Assembly (NCBI GenBank): GCA_022797145.1
Contig: JAAWKA010000010.1
Location: forward strand, 1 to 48,555
Origin: Clostridia bacterium
GTDB taxonomy: Bacteria; Bacillota; Clostridia; TANB77; CAG-508
DNA length: 48,555 nucleotides
Direction: 5' to 3'
The position numbers and the translations under genes are program-made. The notes below the pieces were generated by a model. It made no database searches and was not told where the DNA came from. It saw only the letters and a list, made by a program, of their open reading frames with translations. This document shows positions 1-8,751 of this stretch, piece after piece (position 1 is the stretch's first letter; the number at the start of each line of letters is the position of its first letter).

Positions 1-3000
1 TATTATCCAGAAAAAGTAGTAATAAATGGAAAAGAATATGATGTAACTAAAAAAGAAAACCAATATACTGTATTAATAGATGGAATACAAGAAACAGGAA
101 ATAAAGAAATCATAATACAAAAAATAATACTAAACAACGGAAAAGAACTAGAAATAACAAGCCAAAATACAAAAGAAGTAGAAATAATAAAAAAACAAGC
201 AGTAATAAAAGAATTTAATATAACAGAAGAAGCAGAGAAGTTAATAATAAGCTTTAAAGTAGAAGATGAAGATAATACAATAACAAATGGAAAAGTAGTA
301 ATAGAAGATGAAAAAGGAACAGCTCAATATGAGGAAAGATTTAATCAAGCAGAAAATAGAATAGAAATAATAAAAGATAAAGACAAAGAAATAGGAAAAT
401 ATATAGTAAAAATAATAGCAGACTGTAACTTAGAAGGAGAAGGAGTAACTCACGAAGAACATAAATATATTGAGAAAGAGCTATATAGAGAAGAAAAAGA
501 AGCACAAATAAATATAAAAATAGAAGAAGCAATTCCAACAAAATACTATCCAGAAAAAGGAGAAGAAATAAAAGTAGGGTACAAAATTACTGCAAATAAA
601 GAGATAGACATAGATAAACTACAAATAGGAGAAGGGCTATATACAGTAGAAAAAACAGAAGAAGGAAGATATCAAATAACAATACAAGCAAATGCCCAAG
701 CAGGAGTACAAGAAATAAAACTACAAAAAGTAATATTAAAAGACGGAACACAAATAGAAGCAAATAATACAATAAAAATAGAAGTAAAAAAAGCAAAACC
801 AACAATAACAAATGTAAAAATAAGCACAAATATCGAACAAAGAAAGATAATAGCACAATTTACAATACTAGATGCAGATAATGCATATATAAGTGGATAT
901 GGAAAAATAAAAGAAAACGAACAAAAAGAAATACAAGTAGGAGATAATACATTAGAATTTGAAGCAGAAATAGGAATAAAATATAACTTAGAAATATATG
1001 CAAGCTATGACCAAGATACAAATAGCATAAATGATATAACAGGAGAACAAAATAAAGTAGATAACGAAAAGATATATCAAGAAGAAGTAGAACTAGTAGA
1101 AAATATAGAATTAAAAGTGACAGGAATAAAAACAAAAAAAGCAGATAACACAGAAACAAAATACTTTGAAAAAAATGAAAAAATAAAGATAGAGATAGAA
1201 ATACAAAAAGCACAAGAGGACCAAAATCCAGTAAAGGTAGTAATAAATGGAGAAGAAAAAGAAATAGTAAAAACAGAAGGTAGAAATGAAGTAGAAATAG
1301 AAGGATATAGTAACTCAGGATATCAAAAACTAATAGTAGAAAAAATAATACTAGAAAGTGGAGAAGAAGTACAAATAAAGAATAACAACGTAGCAGAAAT
1401 AGAGATACTAAAAGAAAGACCAAAAGTAGAGAACTATACATATACAAGAGAAGAAAATAGTTTCAAAGTAAAATTCAATTTAAAAGATGAAGAAGGAACA
1501 ATAAGTAAGAAGAAGATAGTAGTAACAGATGAGAATGATGTAGTATTAAAAGAACAAGAAGCAATAATAGGGGAAAATGAGATAAGTTTTAATAAAACAG
1601 CAAGTGAAATATATGTAGTAAAAGTGATAGCAGATTATGATTTAGATACCAATCGTTTAGAAGTAGGAAAGAATGAGGAAGTAGATCAAATACTATTATC
1701 AGAAACAATAGAACTATCAGAAAGATTAATAGAGTTTAAAGACATACAAGAAATAGAAGTGTATAAGCAAAATGGAGAACAAATACAAACCTTATCAGAA
1801 ATAAATATAAATGAATTACAAAACTTAAATAATTACTTGGTAAAAGTGAATATGAAAGATACTAAAGGTTTCTATACTACTATAGAAAAGTATGACATAG
1901 AAAATGATAATTTAATATTAACATTAAATTATGAGAAAATAGTGCAATATAAAGGAGAAGAGAAACTAGATAAATTACAAGTAACTTATGGAAGGATAGA
2001 AAATAATGTTGCAACAGGAAACAGTTTAAGCCTATTAATAGATAAAATAAATAATAACTTATCAGGAAATTATGAAATAATCACAGATTTGGATGCAAGT
2101 TCATATTCATCAGCAGAAACAACAATGATAGCAGGAACTTTTACAGGTTCTCTAAATGGAAATGGACATACAATAAGAAACTTATCAAAACCATTATTTA
2201 ATAATATAGAAGGAGCAACAGTAGAAAATATAATAATAGAAGATCCAAGATTAAGTGGTGGAACTTCAAGAGGAGTAATAGCTAACAATGCAACAACATC
2301 AACAATAAGAAATATACATGTAAAAAATTTAGTAATGAGAACAGGAGCAAATGAATCAGCATCAATAATTGGTACATTAAGAACAGGAAGCATACTAGAA
2401 CAATCTAGTTCTACAGGGTTTGAAATATCAGGAGGAAATAAAAGAACAGCAGGTTTAGTAGGAGCAATGGGAAATGGAACAATAAAAAATAGCTATGCAG
2501 AAGGAACTCTAACTTGTACTCAAGATGGAATAGGTGGATTAACAGGTTCAGCAGAAAATAATTCAAGAATAGAAAATAGTATAGCAAAAGTAGAATTTAA
2601 AGTATCATCAGGGCCAGGATATAATGGTGGAATAGTAGGACATTCAATGAATTTAGTATTACTAAATAGTGTAAGTCTTTCAACAGGAGCAAAAGGAAAT
2701 AGAGTACATGGAACAGGTTTAAATGGAAACTCAACTAATAACTATGAATTAGAAGAATCAACACTTAATACTAATGTAACAGCAAACAAACTAACTACAA
2801 TACCACAAAATGAAATTAATCAACAATTCTACAAGGAAATGGTAAAATTAGATGAAACAATATGGGATTTAGAAGGAGCAAACTATGAAAGCTTACCAAG
2901 ATTAAAAAATTCAGATCCAAATTTAGAAGCAAATAAAGAAGAAAAACCAGAAAATGAAAACTTATATATACCAGAATATAAAAGAATAAAAAAACTACCA

Positions 3001-4971
3001 GATTATGACCCAAAAAGAGAAATAGCATATGCTAATATGTATAAATTAATGCCTTTTTATGATGCTAAATATTATGTATCAGATGGAAATAAGATAGGGT
3101 TAGATGATGTATTGAACACAAAAATTATAAAAGATATTTTACCATTTGATGCAAATAATCAATTAGTAGCAGCTTTAACAAATAATGACTATACAAAAAT
3201 AAGCACAATAAAAATAGTATTTGAAGATGATCAAATAAAGGAATATACAGTTAAATATAATAACTATTATGGAAATATAGTAGGATATAAATTACAAGAA
3301 CCAAATATAACATATAACTATAATAGATATGTATTAAAACAAGATGAGCCTATAATAAATCAATTAGTACAATATATAGAAACTTTGGATTATACAAACG
3401 ACTTAGATCCAATAACAAATGAAACTGATAGTCGTATATATAAAGATTACTATAATGAAAAAACAAAACTTACAATACCACAATTTGTTTTAAAACTATT
3501 AGATAATGAATCAAACTATACAGTAACAATGCAAAATACTATATTAAGTAAAAAAATAGAAAATGAATTAATAACAAGTGGAAGATTAAAAGAAATAATA
3601 TATGCATACAACTATTATAAAAAATGGTACACAATAGAAATTGGAAATGTAAAAGTAGATGATATAATACTATTCCAAGGAAGTTTATTTGATAATAATA
3701 TGACAACTATGAATATGATAGATGAGGTAATAAAACAAAACTCAAATAGAAATACAAATTCAACACATAATTTTTATTCAAGTAATATTTCAAAATATAC
3801 AAGAAAATCAAATATTGGATCATTTTTAGATTATATAATAAGTACAATTGGTGGATATACAAATGTAAATGATTGGTTTACCCAAAACTATCAAGGAGTG
3901 GTAAAAGAAATACCAGTAGAAAACAAACCAGAAGTAGAGTATAGAGCATGGAGACAGCTAAAAGTAAGAGATAATTTTTTATTACCATTCATAACACTGC
4001 CAGAAAATTCAGCATATATTGTATCTAGTGCAACACAATTTTTAGTAGGTTCACAAAGAACATATATAAGCAATCCAGAAGATCCAGAACAACGTGAACA
4101 ATTAATACAAAGAATAGAAAATTATTCAAAATTAATAGAGAATTTCTATAATACAACAGCAGGATTTGTTGAACCAGAAATTTTAAATAGATATACAGAT
4201 ATACAAGGAGATCACAGATTCACTAAAAATGAAAGTGGAAGCTCAGAGTATCAATCAGCAGGAACAACACAAGAGCCATATCATAAATATTATTCTGAAG
4301 CTGTAGGATATTGGGCGGCAGCAAATGGATCAGGAGCATATGCAACAGGTACTAATGTTTATTGGAATGTAAATTCTGCACTTACAAGCTTTGGAACATG
4401 GAGCCATGAATCTGGACATAATCAAGATGGTAAAATCTTCTTAAAAGGAAATGGACGTAGAATTGGAACAGGAGCGGAAGATTACGCAGATGGAAATACT
4501 ACTCAAGGTGCTGGAGATGGTACAGAAAACTTCAATCTTGGATATGAATATTCAATGGATGCTTTGGTAACTACAAATTTAAAACCAGAAAGAATAAATT
4601 CAGTAGAAAAGATTGGAAGTTATTATAAAGAAATGTTTGAAACAATTGACTTCTTAGATTATATAGAAGCAAAGGCATTCTTAAGACTAAGTCCTGAAGA
4701 ACAATCAAAAGTTGCTTTACAAGTATTTTATCCAGCAGAAGAAGAAGAAGGATATGATGGTAATCCAACAGCTACTACATATGTTAATACTGGATGGAGA
4801 TATCCTACAGTGGAACAAATTGAAAAAATGAATTTAACTACAGTAGAGGATCTTTATGACAATCGTATTATGATTAGACCAGGCACAACTAATGGACAGA
4901 TAGAATGGGGAGGCCGGAGGACGTTATGGAGCCGAAGGAATCTATGTAAGGCATTGGTATCAACCACATAA
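1..4971 (+). CDS. M26-family (IgA1-protease/Zmp-like) zinc metalloprotease, N-terminal and catalytic part, frameshifted
   Basis: The frame is open from base 1, so the true start lies before the window. Most likely a secreted, wall-associated endopeptidase acting on host or surface proteins. From the N-terminus it has about 1.7 kb of repeated all-beta-looking domains, then GLUG-type repeats (pattern GGLxGxxxNxxIxNSxAxG, about 2400-2700), then a long M26-like region. The zinc site is HESGH at 4405-4419. A Glu 24 residues on (GAEDYADG, 4471-4494) matches the third ligand position of the M26 C-terminal domain. The frame is lost at about 4914, where removing one C restores reading into the next frame (WGGGGRYGAEGIY), so the last ~20 residues here are not native. 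The catalytic site lies before the break. In the first 1.7 kb most codons end in A. Family assignment is strong; substrate is unknown. Confidence 0.85.
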   Translation, partial: YYPEKVVINGKEYDVTKKENQYTVLIDGIQETGNKEIIIQKIILNNGKELEITSQNTKEVEIIKKQAVIKEFNITEEAEKLIISFKVEDEDNTITNGKVVIEDEKGTAQYEERFNQAENRIEIIKDKDKEIGKYIVKIIADCNLEGEGVTHEEHKYIEKELYREEKEAQINIKIEEAIPTKYYPEKGEEIKVGYKITANKEIDIDKLQIGEGLYTVEKTEEGRYQITIQANAQAGVQEIKLQKVILKDGTQIEANNTIKIEVKKAKPTITNVKISTNIEQRKIIAQFTILDADNAYISGYGKIKENEQKEIQVGDNTLEFEAEIGIKYNLEIYASYDQDTNSINDITGEQNKVDNEKIYQEEVELVENIELKVTGIKTKKADNTETKYFEKNEKIKIEIEIQKAQEDQNPVKVVINGEEKEIVKTEGRNEVEIEGYSNSGYQKLIVEKIILESGEEVQIKNNNVAEIEILKERPKVENYTYTREENSFKVKFNLKDEEGTISKKKIVVTDENDVVLKEQEAIIGENEISFNKTASEIYVVKVIADYDLDTNRLEVGKNEEVDQILLSETIELSERLIEFKDIQEIEVYKQNGEQIQTLSEININELQNLNNYLVKVNMKDTKGFYTTIEKYDIENDNLILTLNYEKIVQYKGEEKLDKLQVTYGRIENNVATGNSLSLLIDKINNNLSGNYEIITDLDASSYSSAETTMIAGTFTGSLNGNGHTIRNLSKPLFNNIEGATVENIIIEDPRLSGGTSRGVIANNATTSTIRNIHVKNLVMRTGANESASIIGTLRTGSILEQSSSTGFEISGGNKRTAGLVGAMGNGTIKNSYAEGTLTCTQDGIGGLTGSAENNSRIENSIAKVEFKVSSGPGYNGGIVGHSMNLVLLNSVSLSTGAKGNRVHGTGLNGNSTNNYELEESTLNTNVTANKLTTIPQNEINQQFYKEMVKLDETIWDLEGANYESLPRLKNSDPNLEANKEEKPENENLYIPEYKRIKKLPDYDPKREIAYANMYKLMPFYDAKYYVSDGNKIGLDDVLNTKIIKDILPFDANNQLVAALTNNDYTKISTIKIVFEDDQIKEYTVKYNNYYGNIVGYKLQEPNITYNYNRYVLKQDEPIINQLVQYIETLDYTNDLDPITNETDSRIYKDYYNEKTKLTIPQFVLKLLDNESNYTVTMQNTILSKKIENELITSGRLKEIIYAYNYYKKWYTIEIGNVKVDDIILFQGSLFDNNMTTMNMIDEVIKQNSNRNTNSTHNFYSSNISKYTRKSNIGSFLDYIISTIGGYTNVNDWFTQNYQGVVKEIPVENKPEVEYRAWRQLKVRDNFLLPFITLPENSAYIVSSATQFLVGSQRTYISNPEDPEQREQLIQRIENYSKLIENFYNTTAGFVEPEILNRYTDIQGDHRFTKNESGSSEYQSAGTTQEPYHKYYSEAVGYWAAANGSGAYATGTNVYWNVNSALTSFGTWSHESGHNQDGKIFLKGNGRRIGTGAEDYADGNTTQGAGDGTENFNLGYEYSMDALVTTNLKPERINSVEKIGSYYKEMFETIDFLDYIEAKAFLRLSPEEQSKVALQVFYPAEEEEGYDGNPTATTYVNTGWRYPTVEQIEKMNLTTVEDLYDNRIMIRPGTTNGQIEWGGRRTLWSRRNLCKALVSTT
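13..1690 (+). repeat. Tandem ~204-residue domains in the M26 protease N-terminus
   Basis: Three diverged copies of a unit of about 612 bp are seen in the protein. The anchor KVVINGKEYDV at 13 recurs as LQIGEGLYTV near 619 and KVVINGEEKEI near 1237. Each is followed by a strand ending xIxxxVILxxG(K/E)E and later by (Y/V)xVKVIADYDLDTN-like text. The first copy is cut by the window edge, so more copies may lie upstream. They probably form a surface stalk. Confidence 0.6.
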
Positions 4972-5008
4972 TGATTATGGAAGACCATACTCATATGGAC
5001 TAAAACAT

Positions 5009-7360
5009 TTGGCATGGGAAATGCTAGGTATTGGAGGATATGATGGAGGATACATGACATATTATAGTAGACTTAGCAATAATGATTTAGAAGGAATTAG
5101 AAAAGTAACAAAAGACGAAACTATGACTTGGAAAAAATATAAAAAGAGTCGTTATGAATTAATGGAAAGTAAATGGAATAATGTAAAACACATAAATCCT
5201 AACGAATTAGTTGAAGAATATGTAAATGCACTAAAAATAGATGCAAGAAATGAAGATAGAAATGTTACAGCAGCTACAAATGTAAGAAGAATAAATTATC
5301 ATCATTTAAAAAGAGTAACAAATGATTTTGAAACAGAAGCATTAACAAATAATGTGCAAGTAGTACATATTAAAAATGCACAAGAATTTAAAGAAAAAAT
5401 AACAGCAAATTTACTTGGAAGTTATATATTAGATAATGATATTGATTTATCAACTTTAACAGGAGAAAAGGCAATTATTCCAGGATACTTTATGGGAAGA
5501 TTAGATGGAAATGGACACAAAATATATGGAAATACATTACCAGTTTTTGAACACATAAGATTTTCTTATATTACTAATATAAAATTAGAAAATTCTCAGA
5601 TAACTTCAGAAGAACAATATACAGGAGCTCTTGCAAAATTAGTAAGTTATTCAACTATTAAAAATATTATAGCAAATGGAATAGAAGTAAGTTCAACAGC
5701 AAATGAAATAGGAGGATTATTTGGAAATGTAACAGGAGTTATAATGGAAAATATTCATGTGACAAATACAAGTGTACAAAGTGGAGCAAGAGGAGGAATT
5801 TTAGCAGGTTATGTTACTAATTCTATAATAGAGAAAAGTAGTACAAATGGAAATGTAACTGGAACAGGAAATGCAATTGGAGGTTTTGTAGGAGAAGCAG
5901 TAAATTCAACTATCTTTAATAGTTATTCAGTAGGAAAAGTAAAGGGAAGACAAGATAATGGAGGATTTATAGGATATTCTAACTCATCAAAAGTGAGATA
6001 TTGCTTTAGTAGTGCAAGTATAGAATCGACTTCAGGAGGAAGTGGAGGCTTCATTGGGCAAGCTACAAACAATTCAAAAATTGAAAATAATATAGCATTT
6101 GGTTCTACAAAAAATGCATATAAATTTGATGGTAGAACTTCTACAAATGTATTAGAAAATTATCAAAATAATTATGAATATGAAGAAACAGTAGGTACAT
6201 CAACTTTACTTAGAGCAAACATAGATTTTGAAGGAAAAATAGCAGTTGCAAAAATGTCAGAGGTAACTAGTGAGGAATTTTACAAAAATACATTGCATTG
6301 GGATAATACAATTTGGGACTTTTCAAATGTATTAGGTGAAGGTTTACCAAAACTAAAAAATAGTGATACTAACAATATAACTTCTATCTTTGAAAAAATA
6401 CAGATAAGTTCTGTAGAAGAATTCTTAAAAATAAGTGAAGCACCAGATAAAATATATACAATAACAAGAGATCTTAATTTTGAAAATCTTACCAATTTAG
6501 AAACAGAAAGTCTTATAACAGTAAACTTTACAGGAAAAATAGATGGAAATGGACACACATTATCAAACCTAAATGGAGCATCATTATTTGCTAATTTTAG
6601 AGGAATAGCACAAAACATAAACATTAGAGAGTTTGTAAATGAAAAAAACGGAAATTTCATAGCAGCATTTGCACAACAGACTTATGAAGCAACAGTTAAG
6701 AATGTTAAATTTGAAAATATAACTTTAAAAGGACAAAATAATGTAGCAGTAGTATCAGGAATGGATGGAAGAGAAAGAGCTAACTCAATATTTGAAAACA
6801 TATCAATAAAAAATGCAAATGTAACAGGAACAGGAGTATATGTATCAGCATTTGTAGGAAGAAAATATGGAGGAAGTGTAAAAAACATTTATGTACAAGG
6901 AGAAGTAACGACAGGAGGAACTGAATCAGCAGGTTTAATAGGAGCAACACATGAAGGAATAATAATAGAAAACGTATTTGTTGATGTAGATCTAACAAGA
7001 ACAAATTCAAGCGATAAAAGATATATTAATGGAGGACTAATAGGAAATTCACTTAACACTCCATCAATAAAGAATTGTATAACAATAGGAAATTCTATAG
7101 GATTTGAAGGACAAGAAATAAATAAAACAACAGGATTATCAGAAGAGAATATAGTAAGTCTATTTACAAATTGCTATGAACTAGCTACTTCACAGGGCTT
7201 AACAAATGTAACAACACAAACAACAGATACAAATTCATTAAAAGCAGCAACACAGGAAAATCTAAGAGATAAAAACTTCTATAAAACTACATTAGGCTTT
7301 GATGAGGGAATTTGGAATTTAGATAGAGTAACAACAAATGGATATCCAGAATTAAAATAA
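5009..7360 (+). CDS. C-terminal part of the frameshifted M26 metalloprotease (GLUG repeat region)
   Basis: This is the continuation of the preceding protease rather than a separate gene. The same frame is open back to about 4916 and reads a typical M26 stretch (GAEGIYVRHWYQPHNDYG) without a stop or ribosome site. The TTG at 5009 is only the first possible start codon. Residues 1-120 finish the peptidase domain. The rest carries many GLUG motifs (for example GGLFGNVTG, GGFVGEAVN, GGFIGYSNS) alternating with short strands of the type expected for a beta-helix stalk. It ends in a repeat-like tail (IWNL...GYPELK) that matches the ends of the internal repeats. No LPxTG anchor is visible. A rho-independent terminator follows. 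If the upstream frameshift is real the protease would lose this part; if it is a sequencing error, 1-7360 is one gene. Confidence 0.8.
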   Translation: MAWEMLGIGGYDGGYMTYYSRLSNNDLEGIRKVTKDETMTWKKYKKSRYELMESKWNNVKHINPNELVEEYVNALKIDARNEDRNVTAATNVRRINYHHLKRVTNDFETEALTNNVQVVHIKNAQEFKEKITANLLGSYILDNDIDLSTLTGEKAIIPGYFMGRLDGNGHKIYGNTLPVFEHIRFSYITNIKLENSQITSEEQYTGALAKLVSYSTIKNIIANGIEVSSTANEIGGLFGNVTGVIMENIHVTNTSVQSGARGGILAGYVTNSIIEKSSTNGNVTGTGNAIGGFVGEAVNSTIFNSYSVGKVKGRQDNGGFIGYSNSSKVRYCFSSASIESTSGGSGGFIGQATNNSKIENNIAFGSTKNAYKFDGRTSTNVLENYQNNYEYEETVGTSTLLRANIDFEGKIAVAKMSEVTSEEFYKNTLHWDNTIWDFSNVLGEGLPKLKNSDTNNITSIFEKIQISSVEEFLKISEAPDKIYTITRDLNFENLTNLETESLITVNFTGKIDGNGHTLSNLNGASLFANFRGIAQNINIREFVNEKNGNFIAAFAQQTYEATVKNVKFENITLKGQNNVAVVSGMDGRERANSIFENISIKNANVTGTGVYVSAFVGRKYGGSVKNIYVQGEVTTGGTESAGLIGATHEGIIIENVFVDVDLTRTNSSDKRYINGGLIGNSLNTPSIKNCITIGNSIGFEGQEINKTTGLSEENIVSLFTNCYELATSQGLTNVTTQTTDTNSLKAATQENLRDKNFYKTTLGFDEGIWNLDRVTTNGYPELK

Positions 7361-7385
7361 AAAAATAGAAGGAAATTGATAGACT

Positions 7386-7427
7386 ACCAAAAAAGTTCAC
7401 AAAAATGTGACTTTTTTGGTGGTTTTT
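7386..7427 (+). terminator. Rho-independent terminator after the M26 gene
   Basis: ACCAAAAAAGTTCAC pairs with GTGACTTTTTTGGT across a short A-rich loop, with one bulged T, and is followed by GGTTTTT. It lies 26 bases after the stop codon. Confidence 0.8.
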
Positions 7428-7777
7428 AGTTGCAGTACAGAAATTTAAAATAATTAAGTGGTGTTAGGATAGATATATATACACAAGATTTTATGGATTG
7501 ATAATTGTAAATATAAATATATGTATAAAACAAAAATATTAACTGGAAAAATAACATATAGTTATACAAAAGAAATAGAATGGACATATTTTGTGATAGT
7601 AATGGAGTTATTTGATTTAAAAAATAATGAGATGAGTATATTAAAAGTTAATAAAGAATTACTCTAAAGTGTTAATGGCATAGAAAATAAGTTGATTTTT
7701 ACATAAGAACAAATATAATATGAAAAACATTGAAAGTATAGATTGAATAGCTGTATTTTTAAAATATGTGTATAATC
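7428..7777. other. AT-rich intergenic stretch with no convincing gene
   Basis: The stretch holds one weak 48-codon forward frame (7521-7667, MYKTKILTGKITYS...) with no ribosome site. It may be a decayed remnant or chance. I see nothing else supportable here. Confidence 0.3.
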
Positions 7778-7818
7778 TAGTAAGAGAATAAATAATTGTT
7801 TTATTTATTCTCTTACTA
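7778..7818. terminator. Perfect 18-bp hairpin downstream of the small membrane protein gene
   Basis: The arm at 7778-7795 (TAGTAAGAGAATAAATAA) is exactly complementary to 7801-7818, with a 5-base loop. It lies 23 bases after the end of the reverse-strand gene at 7841. There is no clean T run on either side, so it is a weak bidirectional terminator or another structured element. Confidence 0.5.
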
Positions 7819-7840
7819 AATTAATATTAAAATATGTATA

Positions 7841-8089
7841 CTAAGAAAGTTGTTTTTTTATAGTATCAACAGCAATTCCACAAATAATAAATTCAACTAC
7901 CAAAAAAAGACCTAAATTAAAAATAGCAATTCCTATTTCATATATAATAGGAGACTTTATAAAGCTATAACAAATTAAAAGAAAAATAGAAAAAAGACAA
8001 ACTGAAAAAGAAAAACTAATTCCATGTTTCATAATATGCTTAACTTTTACTTCCATAGTATTAAACTTATTAATTAAAATTTTTATCAT
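7841..8089 (-). CDS. Small conserved membrane protein (hypothetical)
   Basis: An 82-residue protein with two hydrophobic segments, about residues 27-46 (FSFSVCLFSIFLLICYSF) and 52-72 (EIGIAIFNLGLFLVVEFIIC), and a charged N-terminus (MIKILINKFNTMEVKVKHI). A GTGAGG ribosome site lies upstream of the ATG. Similar short two-helix proteins occur near rpsT in other Clostridia as far as I recall; I know no function. It is followed by the perfect hairpin at 7778-7818 and lies on the same strand as rpsT, but a terminator separates them, so it probably has its own promoter. Confidence 0.65.
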   Translation of the reverse strand: MIKILINKFNTMEVKVKHIMKHGISFSFSVCLFSIFLLICYSFIKSPIIYEIGIAIFNLGLFLVVEFIICGIAVDTIKKQLS

Positions 8090-8250
8090 AATAATAACCT
8101 CACTTTAATAATCTCTATAATTAATATTAGCATGAAAAAATGGACAAATCAAAGGTAATTAGTGGAAGTATTAAGATATTAAAGCATTATGAAAATCACA
8201 AAGAATTAGACTAATCTCCCCGCTAAGCTAGAGGACTAGTCTGAAATTAT

Positions 8251-8281
8251 AAAAAGAGAATTACAAATATAATTCTCTTAA
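8251..8281 (-). terminator. Rho-independent terminator of rpsT
   Basis: On the reverse strand AAGAGAATTA pairs with TAATTCTCTT across a short loop and runs into TTT, 28 bases beyond the rpsT stop codon. A second, imperfect and more GC-rich stem lies just beyond it (8208-8242). Confidence 0.7.
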
Positions 8282-8308
8282 TAAAAAACTATGCATAATC
8301 TTTTATTT

Positions 8309-8575
8309 TTAAGCTTTTACAGCATTTAATTTTTGGGCTAATTTAGATTTTTTTCTAGCAGCAGTATTTTTAACGATAACACCTTTTGAACAAGCCATAT
8401 CGATTTTTTTTGTGGCAGTTACAAATAAAGTTTCAGCATTTTGAACATCTTTATTTTCAATTGCTTCTTCAAACTTTTTAATAGCAGTTCTAACACCAGA
8501 TTTTATCATATTGTTTCTTAAAGTTTTCTTTTCAATAACACTAACTCTTTTTATTGCTGATTTAATATTTGGCAT
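8309..8575 (-). CDS. rpsT: 30S ribosomal protein S20
   Basis: An 88-residue basic protein with the S20 signature: [11 protein letters not shown] at the start, a helical (N)[15 protein letters not shown] region, and [17 protein letters not shown] near the end. S20 binds 16S rRNA in the body of the small subunit and helps assembly. Length is normal for the family. The start is fixed by an AGGAGGTG ribosome site 8 bases upstream. It is monocistronic, with its own promoter (8620-8648) and terminator (8251-8281), and is transcribed away from mfd. Confidence 0.97.
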   Translation of the reverse strand: MPNIKSAIKRVSVIEKKTLRNNMIKSGVRTAIKKFEEAIENKDVQNAETLFVTATKKIDMACSKGVIVKNTAARKKSKLAQKLNAVKA

Positions 8576-8619
8576 TTATTTAGCACCTCCTCTTAGTAAA
8601 GTAAACTATAACGACTAAT

Positions 8620-8648
8620 ATTCTACCATAAACAATAAAAAAATGCAA
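8620..8648 (-). promoter_or_regulatory. Sigma-A-type promoter of rpsT
   Basis: On the reverse strand TTGCAT, a 17-base spacer, then TAGAAT; about 45 bases upstream of the rpsT start. Confidence 0.65.
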
Positions 8649-8656
8649 GACTTATA

Positions 8657-8685
8657 GTGACATTAATAATATTATTTGATATAAT
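8657..8685 (+). promoter_or_regulatory. Sigma-A-type promoter of mfd
   Basis: GTGACA, a 17-base spacer, then a perfect TATAAT, 66 bases before the mfd start. It is divergent from the rpsT promoter. Confidence 0.65.
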
Positions 8686-8751
8686 CCTCTATATGAGTTG
8701 ATAAAATAAATATATTTTATCTTAAAATAATTCCTATAAGGAGAAAAGACA

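Noticed and set aside
341..1447. Three long reverse-strand frames rich in Leu and Phe opposite the M26 repeats
   Set aside because: They mirror A-rich forward codons (AAA, GAA, ATA) and have no ribosome sites or protein-like composition; they are shadows of the real gene.
5009..5011. TTG as a true start of a separate GLUG protein
   Set aside because: The frame is open upstream to about 4916 with conserved M26 sequence, and no ribosome site precedes the TTG.
7521..7667. A 48-codon gene after the M26 terminator
   Set aside because: No ribosome site or promoter and no recognisable family; kept only as a note in the intergenic entry.
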